Assembly: GCA_001875255.1 (NCBI GenBank)
Contig: MJAN01000014.1
Span: forward strand, 1-47,091
DNA length: 47,091 nt
Source of the DNA: Candidatus Sabulitectum silens
Lineage (GTDB): Bacteria > Fermentibacterota > Fermentibacteria > Fermentibacterales > JCC-6
Direction: 5' to 3'
Under the pieces are notes generated by a model, which worked only from the letters and a program-made list of their open reading frames with translations, was not told the origin of the DNA and ran no database searches. Position numbers and translations under genes: made by a program. This document shows, in pieces, positions 29,810-39,067 of the stretch (positions are counted from its first letter, which is position 1; every line of letters starts with the position of its first letter).

Positions 29810-30670
29810 GCATGCTCAGGGCCGCACTGCGGGAAACCACACTGAACCTCAGGACAAGACCGGGGGCGAGGCTCGTTACCTTTCTCATGGTCTCCCTTGC
29901 CTTCGTGGTGTTCGATACCTTCCTAATAATCTCCTGGAACCTCCAGAGAATAATGGACAGAGAGCAGAGCCTGGTTGGTATGGAGGTCTTCCTCTCCAGG
30001 GAACTCTCCGAGGCGGAGGGCAGGACAATAGGCGACCTGATAGGTGACATGCAGGGGGTTCAATCGGTTTACTATGTCTCCTCCCCGGAAGCGGAGGCCC
30101 TTTTCAGGGCGGAGCTTCCAGACCAGACACACCTTCTGGAGGTCATGGGGTCCGACTTCAGGCTTCCACCCTCACTCCAGGTAACCTTCGCCGAGGGAGT
30201 TACCCGCAGCGGAAGGATCCGTGAGATATCTCGGGCGGTGGCGGCAATTGAGGGTGTGGAGGAAACCGTTTACGGGGAAGACTTCCTTCCCGGGCTGATC
30301 CGAACGGTATCCACCATACGCAGGCTGGTCCTCCTCCTTGGTATAGTGCTCGTATTCAGCATTTCCATGGTGGTTTCTACACCGTCAGACTGTCCGTGGT
30401 CCGAAGGGGCTCACGGTGGATCTCATGAGAACTGTCGGGGCACCGTGGTGGTTTATTAGAATACCGTTTGTGGTGGAAGGAATTCTTATGGGTGTAGCCG
30501 GAGCCCTTGGAGGTCTGGGTCTCGCCGGAGTTCTCTCCTCCGTGCTTTCGACGGCGGTGAGCCACAGGTTCATGCCGCCCCACTGGATTAGCCTCGTTGT
30601 TCTCCTCGGCGCGGTCACCGGAACCGTCGGTGCCCTTGCCGGTTCATATGAAAAGGAAAGGCAAAGATGA
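29806..30670 (+). CDS. ftsX: Cell division protein FtsX
   Basis: Membrane partner of FtsE. N-terminal TM (LVTFLMVSLAFVVFDTFLII), extracellular loop with EVFLSRELSEAEGRTI and VYYVSSPEAEALFRAEL, and VEETVYGEDFLPGLIRTVST before TM2 (LVLLLGIVLVFSISMVV). A break near 30380 splits FYTVRLSVVRRG from the last two TMs (DLMRTVGAPWWFIRIPFVVE, LLGAVTGTVGALAG). This FtsX topology has four TMs. About 288 residues. The stop overlaps the yajC ATG by 4 bp. Confidence 0.9.
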
Positions 30671-31053
30671 AATTAAGAAGCATTGCGATCATGCCCATTC
30701 TGGCAGCGGCCACAGCGTTGGCCCAGGAGGCCGCCGCTGAAACCGCCGAGGCCCCGGCGGGCTGCATGGGCTCAGGGGGAATTACCGGCCTTTTGCCCAT
30801 AGTAGCCATGGTGGCCATTTTCTACTTTCTGATAATTCGACCCCAGCAGAAGCAGAGCAAACAGATGGCGGAAATGCGCAAGGCTCTCACCAAGGGCGAC
30901 CGCGTTGTTACCGGAGGCGGAATTCACGGGGTCATCACCAACCTCAAGGGCGATATTGTCACCGTGAGGATCGCCGATTCGGTGAAGATCGAAGTCGACC
31001 GTAACTCCCTCACACTGGTTCCCGGCCAGGTTGGAGAAGTGGAACAGGGATGA
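30667..31053 (+). CDS. yajC: Preprotein translocase subunit YajC
   Basis: Accessory Sec subunit that associates with SecDF. The core shows LLPIVAMVAIFYFLIIRPQQ, then MAEMRKALTKGDRVVTGGGIH and the OB-like GVITNLKGDIVTVRI, as in YajC. Unusually, ~35 residues precede the TM helix and look like a signal peptide plus an Ala/Glu-rich linker (SIAIMPILAAATALAQEAAA). secDF is not in the window. The def gene begins at the stop codon with a 4 bp overlap. Confidence 0.93.
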   Translation: MKLRSIAIMPILAAATALAQEAAAETAEAPAGCMGSGGITGLLPIVAMVAIFYFLIIRPQQKQSKQMAEMRKALTKGDRVVTGGGIHGVITNLKGDIVTVRIADSVKIEVDRNSLTLVPGQVGEVEQG

Positions 31054-31569
31054 AAAGCAGGTCCGGAGAGGTGAGGGTGATCGGCGACCCGGTCCTCGGG
31101 AAAAGGGACGTCCCCTTGCCTTTCCGGAAGACGCCTCCATGGTCGAAGAACTCCTCCAGGAGATGTTCCGAATACTGGAGCGGGAAGAGGGCCTTGGCCT
31201 GGCGGCGCCCCAGGCGGGCAACTCCATCAGGCTCTTCATAGCCCTTCCGGATTACCTCGAGGACCTCAAGGGACACACCGTATTCATCAACCCCGTTGTG
31301 GAGCCTACGGCGAAATGGAAACAAGGGAGGAGGGCTGCCTGAGCGTACCGGGTATATATGAAACCCTCGACCGGCCTTCCAGGGCACGGATAACCGCCCT
31401 GGACAGGAACGGAGCGGAGTTCTCCCTGGATGTCGAGGGGCTTTCAGCCAGGCTGGTACAGCACGAAGCCGATCATCTCGATGGCATCCTTTTCGTCGAC
31501 AGGCTCAGCCCCATGAAAAAGAGGTTCCTCAGGAGAAAGATAAGGAAGATGCGGGAGACAGCCGATTGA
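31050..31569 (+). CDS. def: Peptide deformylase
   Basis: Removes the N-formyl group from nascent proteins using a bound metal. EGLGLAAPQAGNSIRL (motif 1), EEGCLSVPGIYE (motif 2, Cys ligand) and VQHEADHLDGILF (motif 3, two His ligands) are all present. Two single-base losses near 31110 and 31305 split the gene into three frames; repaired, it starts MKSRSGEVRVIGDPVLGKRD and gives ~174 residues. Between yajC and fmt with 4 bp overlaps; def-fmt pairing is common. Confidence 0.92.
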
Positions 31570-32481
31570 GGGTGGTCTTCCTGGGAACATCATCCTTTGC
31601 GGTTCCCGCCCTGAACGAGCTTCACCGGCGGAGGGACATCACCATCGAAGGGGTTGTCTCAAGGCCGGACAGACCCGCCGGCAGGGGAAGGAAGCTGACC
31701 CGGCCCCCGGTGGCCCTTGCAGCTGAAAAGATCGGTATTCAGCTCCATCAGCCTGAGAAACTGACTGAAATTCGCACAGAACTGAAGAGCATTGCTCCGG
31801 AGGTGATGGTCTCCGCCTCCTATGGAGGCTGGCTTCCCGGTTGGTTCCTGGAGGCGGCTCCCCTGGGGGTGGTCAACATCCATCCCTCCCTTCTTCCGCG
31901 GCACCGGGGCGCGGCTCCGGTGGTAAGGACGGTCCTCAGTGGCGACGCAGTTACGGGGGTTACCTTCATGCTCACCGACTCCGGGTGGGATACAGGCCCT
32001 GTGATAAAGGCCTTTCCCCACCGGGTGGACACGGGGATCACAGCGGGAGAGCTCGAAGAACAGCTTGCCGCCCTGGCGGCAAAGCAGCTTCCCCGGGTGC
32101 TTCTGGATTACGAAGGGGGTATCCTTGAACCCCGGGCTCAGTCCGGAGACGGCACTTACGCTGAAAAGATCACCCCGGAGGAAGCCCTGATGGACTGGAG
32201 GGAGAGTTCAACCAACCTGGACAGAATGGTCAGGGCCTTCAATCCCGTTCCCGGTGCCAGGACTTTCTTCAGGGGCAAAATGCTGAAGATATTCCAGGCG
32301 GCCCCCTGCGAAGGCCGTGGGACCCCCGGGGAGATCATAGCCGTGAATCCCCTGACCGCCGCCTGCGGCACCGGCGCCTGGTTCTTCGGGAGCTTCAGCC
32401 CCAGGGCAAAAACGGATGTCCGAAGAAGACTTCCTCAGGGGCGCCAGGATAAAAACGGGGGAGTTCTTTGGAGAAGAATAG
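31566..32481 (+). CDS. fmt: Methionyl-tRNA formyltransferase
   Basis: Formylates Met-tRNAfMet. The TTG start gives RVVFLGTSSFAVPALNEL; VSRPDRPAGRGRKL, the catalytic VVNIHPSLLPRHRGAAPV, DSGWDTGPV and FNPVPGARTFF are diagnostic. The frame breaks near 32382; restoring one base, and one more near 32417, gives LVLRELQPQGKNG and MSEEDFLRGARI, the conserved C-terminal end, with a stop at 32479-32481. About 305 residues. It overlaps both def (4 bp) and the downstream DUF116 gene (14 bp). Confidence 0.93.
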
Positions 32482-33111
32482 GAACAGGCTCTATCTGCAC
32501 CTGGGAGTTACCCTGTTCGCGCTGTTTCCCGGGCTTCTGATAGCCCTCATTGCGGATTCCCTGCTTTATCCCCTGGCCTTCATTGTTTTCATGAACCTGC
32601 TGTGCCTGACCGGCGCCCACTGGCTTCTGGTGATCGCCTACCATGTTCTGAAGCCCTTTTCCAGAATTTCCGGGGAAGAGGCTTTCCTTCCGGAACGGAT
32701 GGTCATAGGTCTTTCAGGGGTGAAGTCCAGGGGGATCCCCCGGACAGGATACTTCTTCTGCTCCCCCATTGCCTCCAGAACCACAGCTGCGAACACCGAA
32801 TAACCTTTAACCCCGGGAACTGCAAACGGTGCGGCGGCTGCCCGGTTGGGGAGCTGGTGGACCTGGCGGAGAAAACCGGGATCAAGATCGCCGTGGCCAC
32901 CGGCGGCACACTTGCTAGGCGTCATGTGACCGCTGAAAGACCCCAGGCGGTCATCGCTGTGGCCTGCCCCAGGGATCTGGGCCAGGGAATGCTGGATGCA
33001 TGGCCTGTTCCTGTATATGGAATAGAGAACTCCCGTCCCCACGGCGACTGCCTTGATACAATGGTGGACACGGAAGCGGTGCGGAAGGCCATAGAAGACC
33101 TCACCAGTTGA
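32468..33111 (+). CDS. DUF116 membrane protein with cysteine cluster
   Basis: The TTG start (GGAG site) gives LEKNRNRLYLHLGVTLFALF and two TM helices (LFPGLLIALIADSLLYPLAF, LLCLTGAHWLLVIAY). After a break near 32740 the soluble DUF116 part reads LLLLPHCLQNHSC, NCKRCGGCPVGELVDLAE, KIAVATGGTLARRHV and VIAVACPRDLGQGMLDAWPV. At least seven conserved Cys could hold an iron-sulfur cluster. The function is unknown; DUF116 genes are often near fmt and def, as here. About 213 residues. Its end overlaps the convergent HD-GYP gene by 11 bp. Confidence 0.85.
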
Positions 33112-34879
33112 AGGAACCCGGCTCCATGGTGTTGCTTTCCGGAAGCCTGTAGCCCTTTTCCATGAACAGCCTCACGCAGGCCTCGGCGGCCTGCCTGTCG
33201 AAGTGTATTCCAGAACCGGCGGTAATGGTCTGGAGGGCTTCGTGGAGGCCCTTGCTTCCGCGGTACGGCCTCATTGTGGCCATAGCCTCCACCACGTCGG
33301 CCACCGCCAGGATCTTTGCCTCGGGTAGTATCCTGGGACCCTTCAGCCCCATGGGATAGCCGCTGCCGTCTATCCTCTCGTGGTGCTGCAGCACTATGTC
33401 CGCCACAGGCCAGGGAAAGTCGATGCTTTTCAGTATGTCGTAGCCGTTCTCGGCGTGCTCCCTGAGAAGCAGGACCTCGCTCCTGGTTATGGATCCCGGT
33501 TTAGTGAGTATCTCCGAGGGAACCGCCATCTTGCCAATGTCGTGGAGTATTCCGGCCAGCCTGAGGCCGTCTATCATTTCGCTCTTCATCCCAAGTTCTG
33601 TGGCGATGGCGCAGGCCAGGTCAGCAACCGTTTCTGATGACCGGAGGTATAGGGATCCTTCATGTCCACCAGTCTGCTCATGGCCAGAACGGTTCCCTCA
33701 ATGGTCTTTTCAAGCTGCTGGAAGGCCTGCATCCGCCCGGTGATGTCGTTTACCACACCTCGGCGATGAGGACCGATCCGGCGGTGAGGGTGGTCAGTGT
33801 GACCGAGGCCCAGAACTTCGAGCCGTCGAACTTCTTCATCACCATTTCCCTGTTGTCCACCTTGCCCTGTTCCTTCAACAGGGTGAGCATTACCTCCTCG
33901 TCGCTCTTACGGGAGATAAGGTCGCAGAGCCGAACGTTCTGCCCGTTTTCCGCCGGCAAAGCGAACATCCGTTTGAAGGCGGGGTTCATGGATAGGATAA
34001 GGGCGTGTTCCCTTACCTCAGTCCTGAACACACCCACCGGTATGGTCTCAGAGAGGTTCCTGTAGTTCTTCTGGGTGGTTTTCAGTGCCTTTCGGCTGTA
34101 GACCTGATCCGATATGTCCACGGTGATCACTACAACGCACTGCACCCGGTCGTCGGGCTTCATTATGGCATAGAAGTGCTGGGACACCCACACGGCAAGG
34201 CCGTCTTCCCTTATGGAATGGGTCTTCGCCTCGGGAATGAACAGCTCGCCTCCGGAGTTGTATATCTCCAGGAGCCTGTCGGTATAACCCGCCAGATAGG
34301 AGTCGGAGCTGTCAAGCTTAAGCTCGGTGCGCTCCTTCTCCATGTCCTCCCGTATTTCCTCCTCGGTGGTGCCCCAGATTGTCCGCCAGGCACGGTTGTA
34401 CATCAGGAGGTTCCCCACGGGGTCCCTTACCGATATCCCCACCGGGGCGTTCCTGATTATGGCGGAGTTCACCGCTTCTCTGCTCTTGAAGGTCTCGAAC
34501 TGTTTCTCTTCGTGGGAGATGTCCCTCATTATGCAGAATATTCCCGCCGGGCTGTCCAGCTCCCGGAGTGGGACCTTCAGACAGCTGAAGACCCTTTTCT
34601 CGCCGTTGATCTCATCGAAGGACAAGAGTGACCTTGATGACAGACCGGTGGCATGGCCTCTTTGTCGGATTCCAGGTCCTTCTCCGCGGCAAGGGCCGGC
34701 ATCAGTTCAGAAGAGGCCAATCCCTGGGCTGTCTCCGGGGAGTCGAGGCCGAAGAAGTCGGCGAAGGCCCAGTTGCAGGTAAGGAACTTCAGGCTGCTGT
34801 CCTTTATGTAGACAAGTTCCCTGGCCTGATTGAACGCCAGCTCCAGATACCTGTTGAGATCCCTGTCCTCAGGTTTCAA
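33101..34879 (-). CDS. Multi-PAS HD-GYP phosphodiesterase
   Basis: Predicted cyclic-di-GMP (or cGAMP) phosphodiesterase with about three PAS sensor domains before the HD-GYP domain. The TTG start overlaps the pepF end. PAS traces: ELAFNQARELVYIKDSSLKF, then SAIIRNAPVGISVRDPVGNL and LSETIPVGVFRTEV. The HD-GYP domain shows SRLVDMKDPYTSGHQKR, GILHDIGKM and QHHERIDGSGYP, with HD, HH and GYP all intact, so catalytic activity is plausible. Breaks near 34635, 33750 and 33620 lack one base each. About 595 residues. No TM helices seen, so it is cytosolic. Confidence 0.88.
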
Positions 34880-36681
34880 GCATTTTCTCCAGTTCTTCCG
34901 TCAGGTTCTCAAGCATGGCCATGGCCTCCCGGACAGGACCGGGGGTTTCAAGGTCTATTCCGATCTCCCTGAGGAGATCCAGGGGAGGCTTCGAGCCGCC
35001 TGAGGAGAGAAAGTCAAGGTAGCTTTCCACAGCCCCGGGTTCGCCGCTGAGTATCCTTCTGCTTATTGATGCGGCGGAGGCCATTCCCGTGGCGTATTTG
35101 TACACATAGAAGTTGTAGTAGAAGTGGGGGATCCGGGCCCATTCCGTGGCAATGGGTTCGTCCTCTCCGTCGAATGCGAAGGCGTCTCCGTGGTAGAGCC
35201 TGACCAGGTCGTAGTAGGTTTTCGAGAGCCAGTCGGAGGAGAGGGATTCACCCTCCTCCACCCTCTGGTGGACCAGAAGCTCGAATTCAGCGAACATTGT
35301 CTGTCTGAAAAGGGTTGTCCTGAAATCATTTATCTGGCTGTCAATAAGATAGGCCATCACGCTCTGATCAGTTCCCCCTTCCTTCATGTGGTTGGCAAGG
35401 AGCATCTCATTGGTGATGCTTGCAACCTCTGCCACCAGTATCTTGTAGTCGCTTGTGTGATAGGGCTGCTTCTTTCTGGAGTACCAGCTGTGCATGGAAT
35501 GGCCGGCTTCGTGGGCCATGGTGAACACCGAGTCCAGTGTGCCGGAATAGTTCAGAAGCATGTAGGGAGGACTGTCGTAGCAGCCTCCGGAATAGGCGCC
35601 GCTCCTCTTGCCAAGGTTTTCGTAACGGTCGGTCCATCTGCTTTCAAACCCACGCATCAGGTCGTCCCGGTACTGCTTCCCCAGGATCTCAACAGCCTTC
35701 AGTGTGAGTTCCTCGCCCTGCTTCACCGTGTACCTGGTGTCCACACCGGGCACGGTAGGGGTGTAAATGTCGTAGAGATGAAGCTCGTCGAGGTTCATGG
35801 ACCTTTTCTTCATCCTGTAGTACCGGTGCATTATGGGCAGACTGTCGTGAACGGCGCTGATCAGGGATTCATACACCTTTCTGTTCACCCGGTCGTTGAA
35901 CAGCGAGGCCTCAAGGGCCGAGGGATATTTCCTTGCCCTGGCCCGGAAGATGCTGGTTCGCACCTGGCCGTCGAGGAGGGCCCCAGGGTTTCCGTGTTGC
36001 CGGAAGCTCTCCGTAGAAGCCCTTGAATACCGATTTTCTCAGCTTCCTGTCCGGCTCCTGAAGCAGCGGGACGAAGTTTCCGTGGGAGATCTTTACACTC
36101 TTCCCCGAGGGATCCGTTACCGAGGGGAACCGGGCGGGTATCTCAACATTGTTCAGTTTGCCGAAGGCGCCGATGAAACCCCTTGTGGCGTCGGAGGCCA
36201 GGGCAAGGATCTTTTCCTCACCGGAGGAAAGGGTATGGGGCCGTTTCCTCAGAACATCCTCCAGCCAGACCTTGTACTTGGAGAGGGGGGTTTCCTTCAG
36301 CCAGTTTTCCATTGTTCCTTCGGGCACCGAGAGCACCTCGGGGTTGAACCAGCTCACCGATGCGGCCAGGTTGGTCAGAAGGTCCATGGCCTTCTGATTC
36401 ATCTCGCTTCCCCGGGGATCGGCGAGGTTCTGGTCGTTCACCATGTGGGCGTAGGTGAATATCTTTTCCGCCCGGCGGCTTGCAAGGAGAATATCCTCTA
36501 TGGTTTCAATCAGCGTTTCCGGCGAGGTTACGGCCTTTCCCCTTCGAAGAGCCAGCCTGTCCGGAAGGGCCGATGCTTCCTTCAGGTCCTTTGCCCATGC
36601 TTCCCGGTCGGGGTACATTACGCTGAGGTCCCAGGTGTCCTCCACCGGGACTTCTGATCTTTTTACCGGTTGTTCAGTCAT
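34869..36681 (-). CDS. pepF: Oligoendopeptidase F (M3B)
   Basis: Zinc metallopeptidase that trims short peptides in the cytosol. The catalytic MAHEAGHSMHSWYS (HExxH) and downstream ILVAEVASITNEMLL (Glu ligand) are present, with FHYYNFYVYKYATGMASA-like AS pattern (PHFYYNFYVYKYATGMA). The N-terminal lobe begins VEDTWDLSVMYPDREAWAKD. One break near 35985 splits it; repair restores ~604 residues, the usual length. ATG with GAAGGA. It is sandwiched between two PAS-sensor genes on the same strand. Confidence 0.92.
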
Positions 36682-36762
36682 GTCGTTCCTTCATTTTCAG
36701 CTTCAGGGTGATATGAAGCAAGTATATGACTGAGATGTGAATTATGAAAGGCCCGAAGGCAT

Positions 36763-37564
36763 TCAGCCCGTGATTCCAGGGGGGAGAAAAGGGCCTGTAA
36801 GCCGCTCAGCACATTCGGCAAGTACCTCTCCAACAAGTTCCAGCATGCTTCGGGACTCCATTCCCCAGGATCCCCGGCCGGCCAGCAGGAGGAATCGAAC
36901 TTCCCCGGAGGAGGACATGACCGGAACCACTGCGCAGCCGTCGGTGAAGGGTTCCCTTTCGTGGAACACAGCATCCTTTTCGGGAATGTATACCATACCG
37001 GGCTCATCCGGCAGGTTCAGGGAACCGTGATCTATCAGCCCGGGAACTCCGATGCCCTTTACAAGCCGGTAGCCATCCTCAGACAGGGAGTATATCCCAC
37101 GCCGGTGAACGAAGGCCAGGCCGGCCATGGCATCCAGTATGGTGTCCGCCGCCTCGGGAAGGGTGGCGCTTCTGTTCAGGGCAGCGGCGAGGTCCCGTCT
37201 GAGGGCCTTACGCCCGGCTGATTCCGGGCCGAATGTATGATGGCCAGCACGAAACTGTTGTCACCGCTGAAACAGGGAATGGCCTCGATCAGCTTGTGGG
37301 GTTACGTATGGTGTTAACCGCAAGAAGCTGTTCAGTACCGGTTTGAAGCGCCTTCTCCACCGGGCATTTTTCCATGCACACCAGCTTGTCGTGAAAGAAC
37401 TGACGGCATTTCTTGCCATGGATGACCTGGGAGCTGTGGCCGAAGTGTATCTCGGCGGCTGGGTTCGCCCAGCAGATGGTCATGTTTTCATCAAAAATGA
37501 GGGCAGGCTCGTCTATGGAGCAGAGCACCCTTTCCGTAAAGGAAGCGGGAATGTCAGTGAACAA
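36763..37564 (-). CDS. PAS-GAF sensor-like protein
   Basis: The TTG start gives FTDIPASFTERVLCSIDEPA, then a PAS domain with LIFDENMTICWANPAAEIHF and a cysteine-bearing segment GKKCRQFFHDKLVCMEKCPV that resembles PAS domains of NtrC-type regulators. After breaks near 37300 and 37220, LRRDLAAALNRSATLPEAAD leads into a GAF-like domain (TILDAMAGLAFVHRRGIYSL, VFHEREPFTDGCAVVPVMSS, RFLLLAGRGSWGMESRSM). No histidine kinase, HTH or output domain follows, so it may signal through a partner. About 268 residues. It heads the operon with pepF and the HD-GYP gene. Confidence 0.7.
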
Positions 37565-37670
37565 AGCGGTTAACCTTTCCAGACCCCTCGGAAAAAGCTT
37601 TGATTAATATGTTACCGCCGCTATCCCCGGGCAAGGGGAGGAACAAAAGCCCCCCCCGCTACGAAGGTTC

Positions 37671-37713
37671 CGGTTATCAGCGAATCTTCCAATAACCGAC
37701 GGGTTTGCCCGTC
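37671..37713. other. Two abutting perfect hairpins in a 225 bp gap
   Basis: CGGTTAT (37671-37677) pairs with ATAACCG (37692-37698) across a 14 nt loop, and GACGGG (37698-37703) pairs with CCCGTC (37708-37713) across TTTG, sharing one base. No T run follows, so they are poor terminators. The gap lies between the divergent PAS-GAF and secreted-protein genes. The minus strand reads GGGCAAACCC, but no other class-I c-di-GMP riboswitch element was found. A structured leader or a bidirectional operator is possible. Confidence 0.5.
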
Positions 37714-37789
37714 AGGGTGCTATGCAATATCTTTACCGAAACCGTTCACCACTGCAGTGACCCGCCGGGGCGGGAAAAGGAGAAATCAC

Positions 37790-38591
37790 ATGACGGTAAT
37801 GCTGTTCTTTCTGGGCCTGGTCTCCCTGGCGACGGACCCTCACCGGGAGGTTGCGGCTCCCGGCGACCGGGCGGAGATTACCCTCACCATGGAAAACACC
37901 TTCCAGCCGGCGGGAAGGGCATTCGGCATGTCACTTATGGAGGGTACCGGCGGGCCTGATGTGTTCCTGGCCGGTGTTAACAACAACGCCATGAAGATCT
38001 ACATATACACCCCCGAGGGGGTTCTCACCGATTCTCTTTTCCTTGACCCGGCCAACCAGAAGTGCTTCGGTGTGGCATGGAACCCAGCCGACGGAAGCTT
38101 CCTCACAAACGACTGGGAAACGGTCTCCCTGTTCCAGACCTTCGATAATGGCAACTCATGGAGCACCTGTGCGGACCCGGCGGAGAACTACGGCAGGGGA
38201 CTGGACTTCGACGGCACCCATTACTGGAGCACCAACGGGTATGCCGGGGTGATCCGGTTCACCCCGGGCGGCGTCTCCGAAAACCACGCCACACCGGAAA
38301 TAGCCGACCTTCTCAGCGGTCTTGCCCTGTTCCCCCTTCAGGCGGAACGGGATTGCCCTGACCACCTACAGCAACCACTACATCTGGTTCTATGAATGGA
38401 ACAACACCTCTCTGGAGTACATTGGGAAAGCCCAGTGCCCGGCCCCCTGTCAGCCCTCCGCCGGCCTTGCCTACAGCCACAGCCGGGGGACGCTGTTCTG
38501 GAGCTACAAGGTCCCGTCGGGGGACTATATGGTTTCCGAACTGTCCTTTGAGATAGGAATGGCCCTGGGGCAGACCACCTGGGGGGGATAA
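37790..38591 (+). CDS. Secreted protein, possible beta-propeller
   Basis: Start is the ATG after AAAGGAGAA. Signal peptide VMLFFLGLVSLATDP. The rest is rich in Trp, Tyr, Asn and Gly with repeating four-strand-like units: GMSLMEGTGGPDVFLAGVNN, VAWNPADGSFLTNDWET, FDGTHYWSTNGYAGVIRF and, after a break near 38325, YSNHYIWFYEWNNTSLEYIG. This pattern suggests a small extracellular beta-propeller. About 267 residues. I do not recognise a family. It ends 10 bp from the convergent NfeD-like gene. Confidence 0.7.
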
Positions 38592-38601
38592 AGACCTCGT
38601 T

Positions 38602-38897
38602 CTAGCCCGGGGCCGGCTCCACGGTCAGTGTCAGTGTGTCTATGTCCACCTTCGTAACCACCACCCTGTCATCCTTTGCCAGATGGGCAAGTGAATCGCT
38701 GACCGCCAGCCATGATTCCCCGTTCACCGCCACCCTCAGGTTCTTCTTCAAAGGATCGATCCTCTGGACGAACCCGGTTTCCCCACCATCTTCTCCATTC
38801 CATGGAAGTCCGGTCTGGCCTGGGAACGGATTATCAGAACTATGAAGAAAAGGATAAGAAGGGCCGCCGGGGCAACGCAGACAATTCCGGGATCCAT
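38602..38897 (-). CDS. Second, orphan NfeD-like protein
   Basis: The ATG behind GAAAGG gives MDPGIVCVAPAALLILFFIV with one TM helix, then a soluble OB-type domain. The frame breaks near 38787; repair with one base gives MVGETGFVQRIDPLKKNLRV, then VNGESWLAVSDSL and VVVTKVDIDTLTLTVEPAPG. That is the NfeD C-terminal pattern seen also at 8180-8482. No slipin is adjacent. About 98 residues. Upstream in-frame starts at 38906 and 38936 are possible. Confidence 0.72.
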
Positions 38898-39057
38898 GGG
38901 CACCATCCTTTCAATGAACCATGAAGGGTCACTCAAACCATAACTTGCACGGGTTCCATGTCAAGAACCGGCGGGTATTGCCTTTTCCCTGGAATCCCTC
39001 CATTATTCAACATAGACAACGAACCGCCGTCATCAATACATCGACATGGAAAACAGT

Positions 39058-39062
39058 GGAGG
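39058..39062 (+). promoter_or_regulatory. Strong ribosome site that sets the start at 39068
   Basis: GGAGG 5 bp before a GTG. An in-frame reading continues upstream to 38921, but this site plus the signal peptide that follows marks the GTG as the true start of the FGE-like gene. Confidence 0.7.
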
Positions 39063-39067
39063 TAAAA

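Noticed and set aside
1..33111. Programmed ribosomal frameshifting
   Set aside because: The breaks occur in too many housekeeping genes, at varied sites in short G/C runs, without slippery heptamers or stimulators that I can see.
35124..36657. Two plus-strand frames of 250-300 codons opposite pepF
   Set aside because: Antisense shadows; pepF carries HExxH and full-length homology pattern.
37698..37720. Class-I c-di-GMP riboswitch, prompted by GGGCAAACCC on the minus strand
   Set aside because: The second conserved block (GACGCAAAGCC-like) and the kissing-loop layout are missing; the motif is just part of a perfect hairpin.
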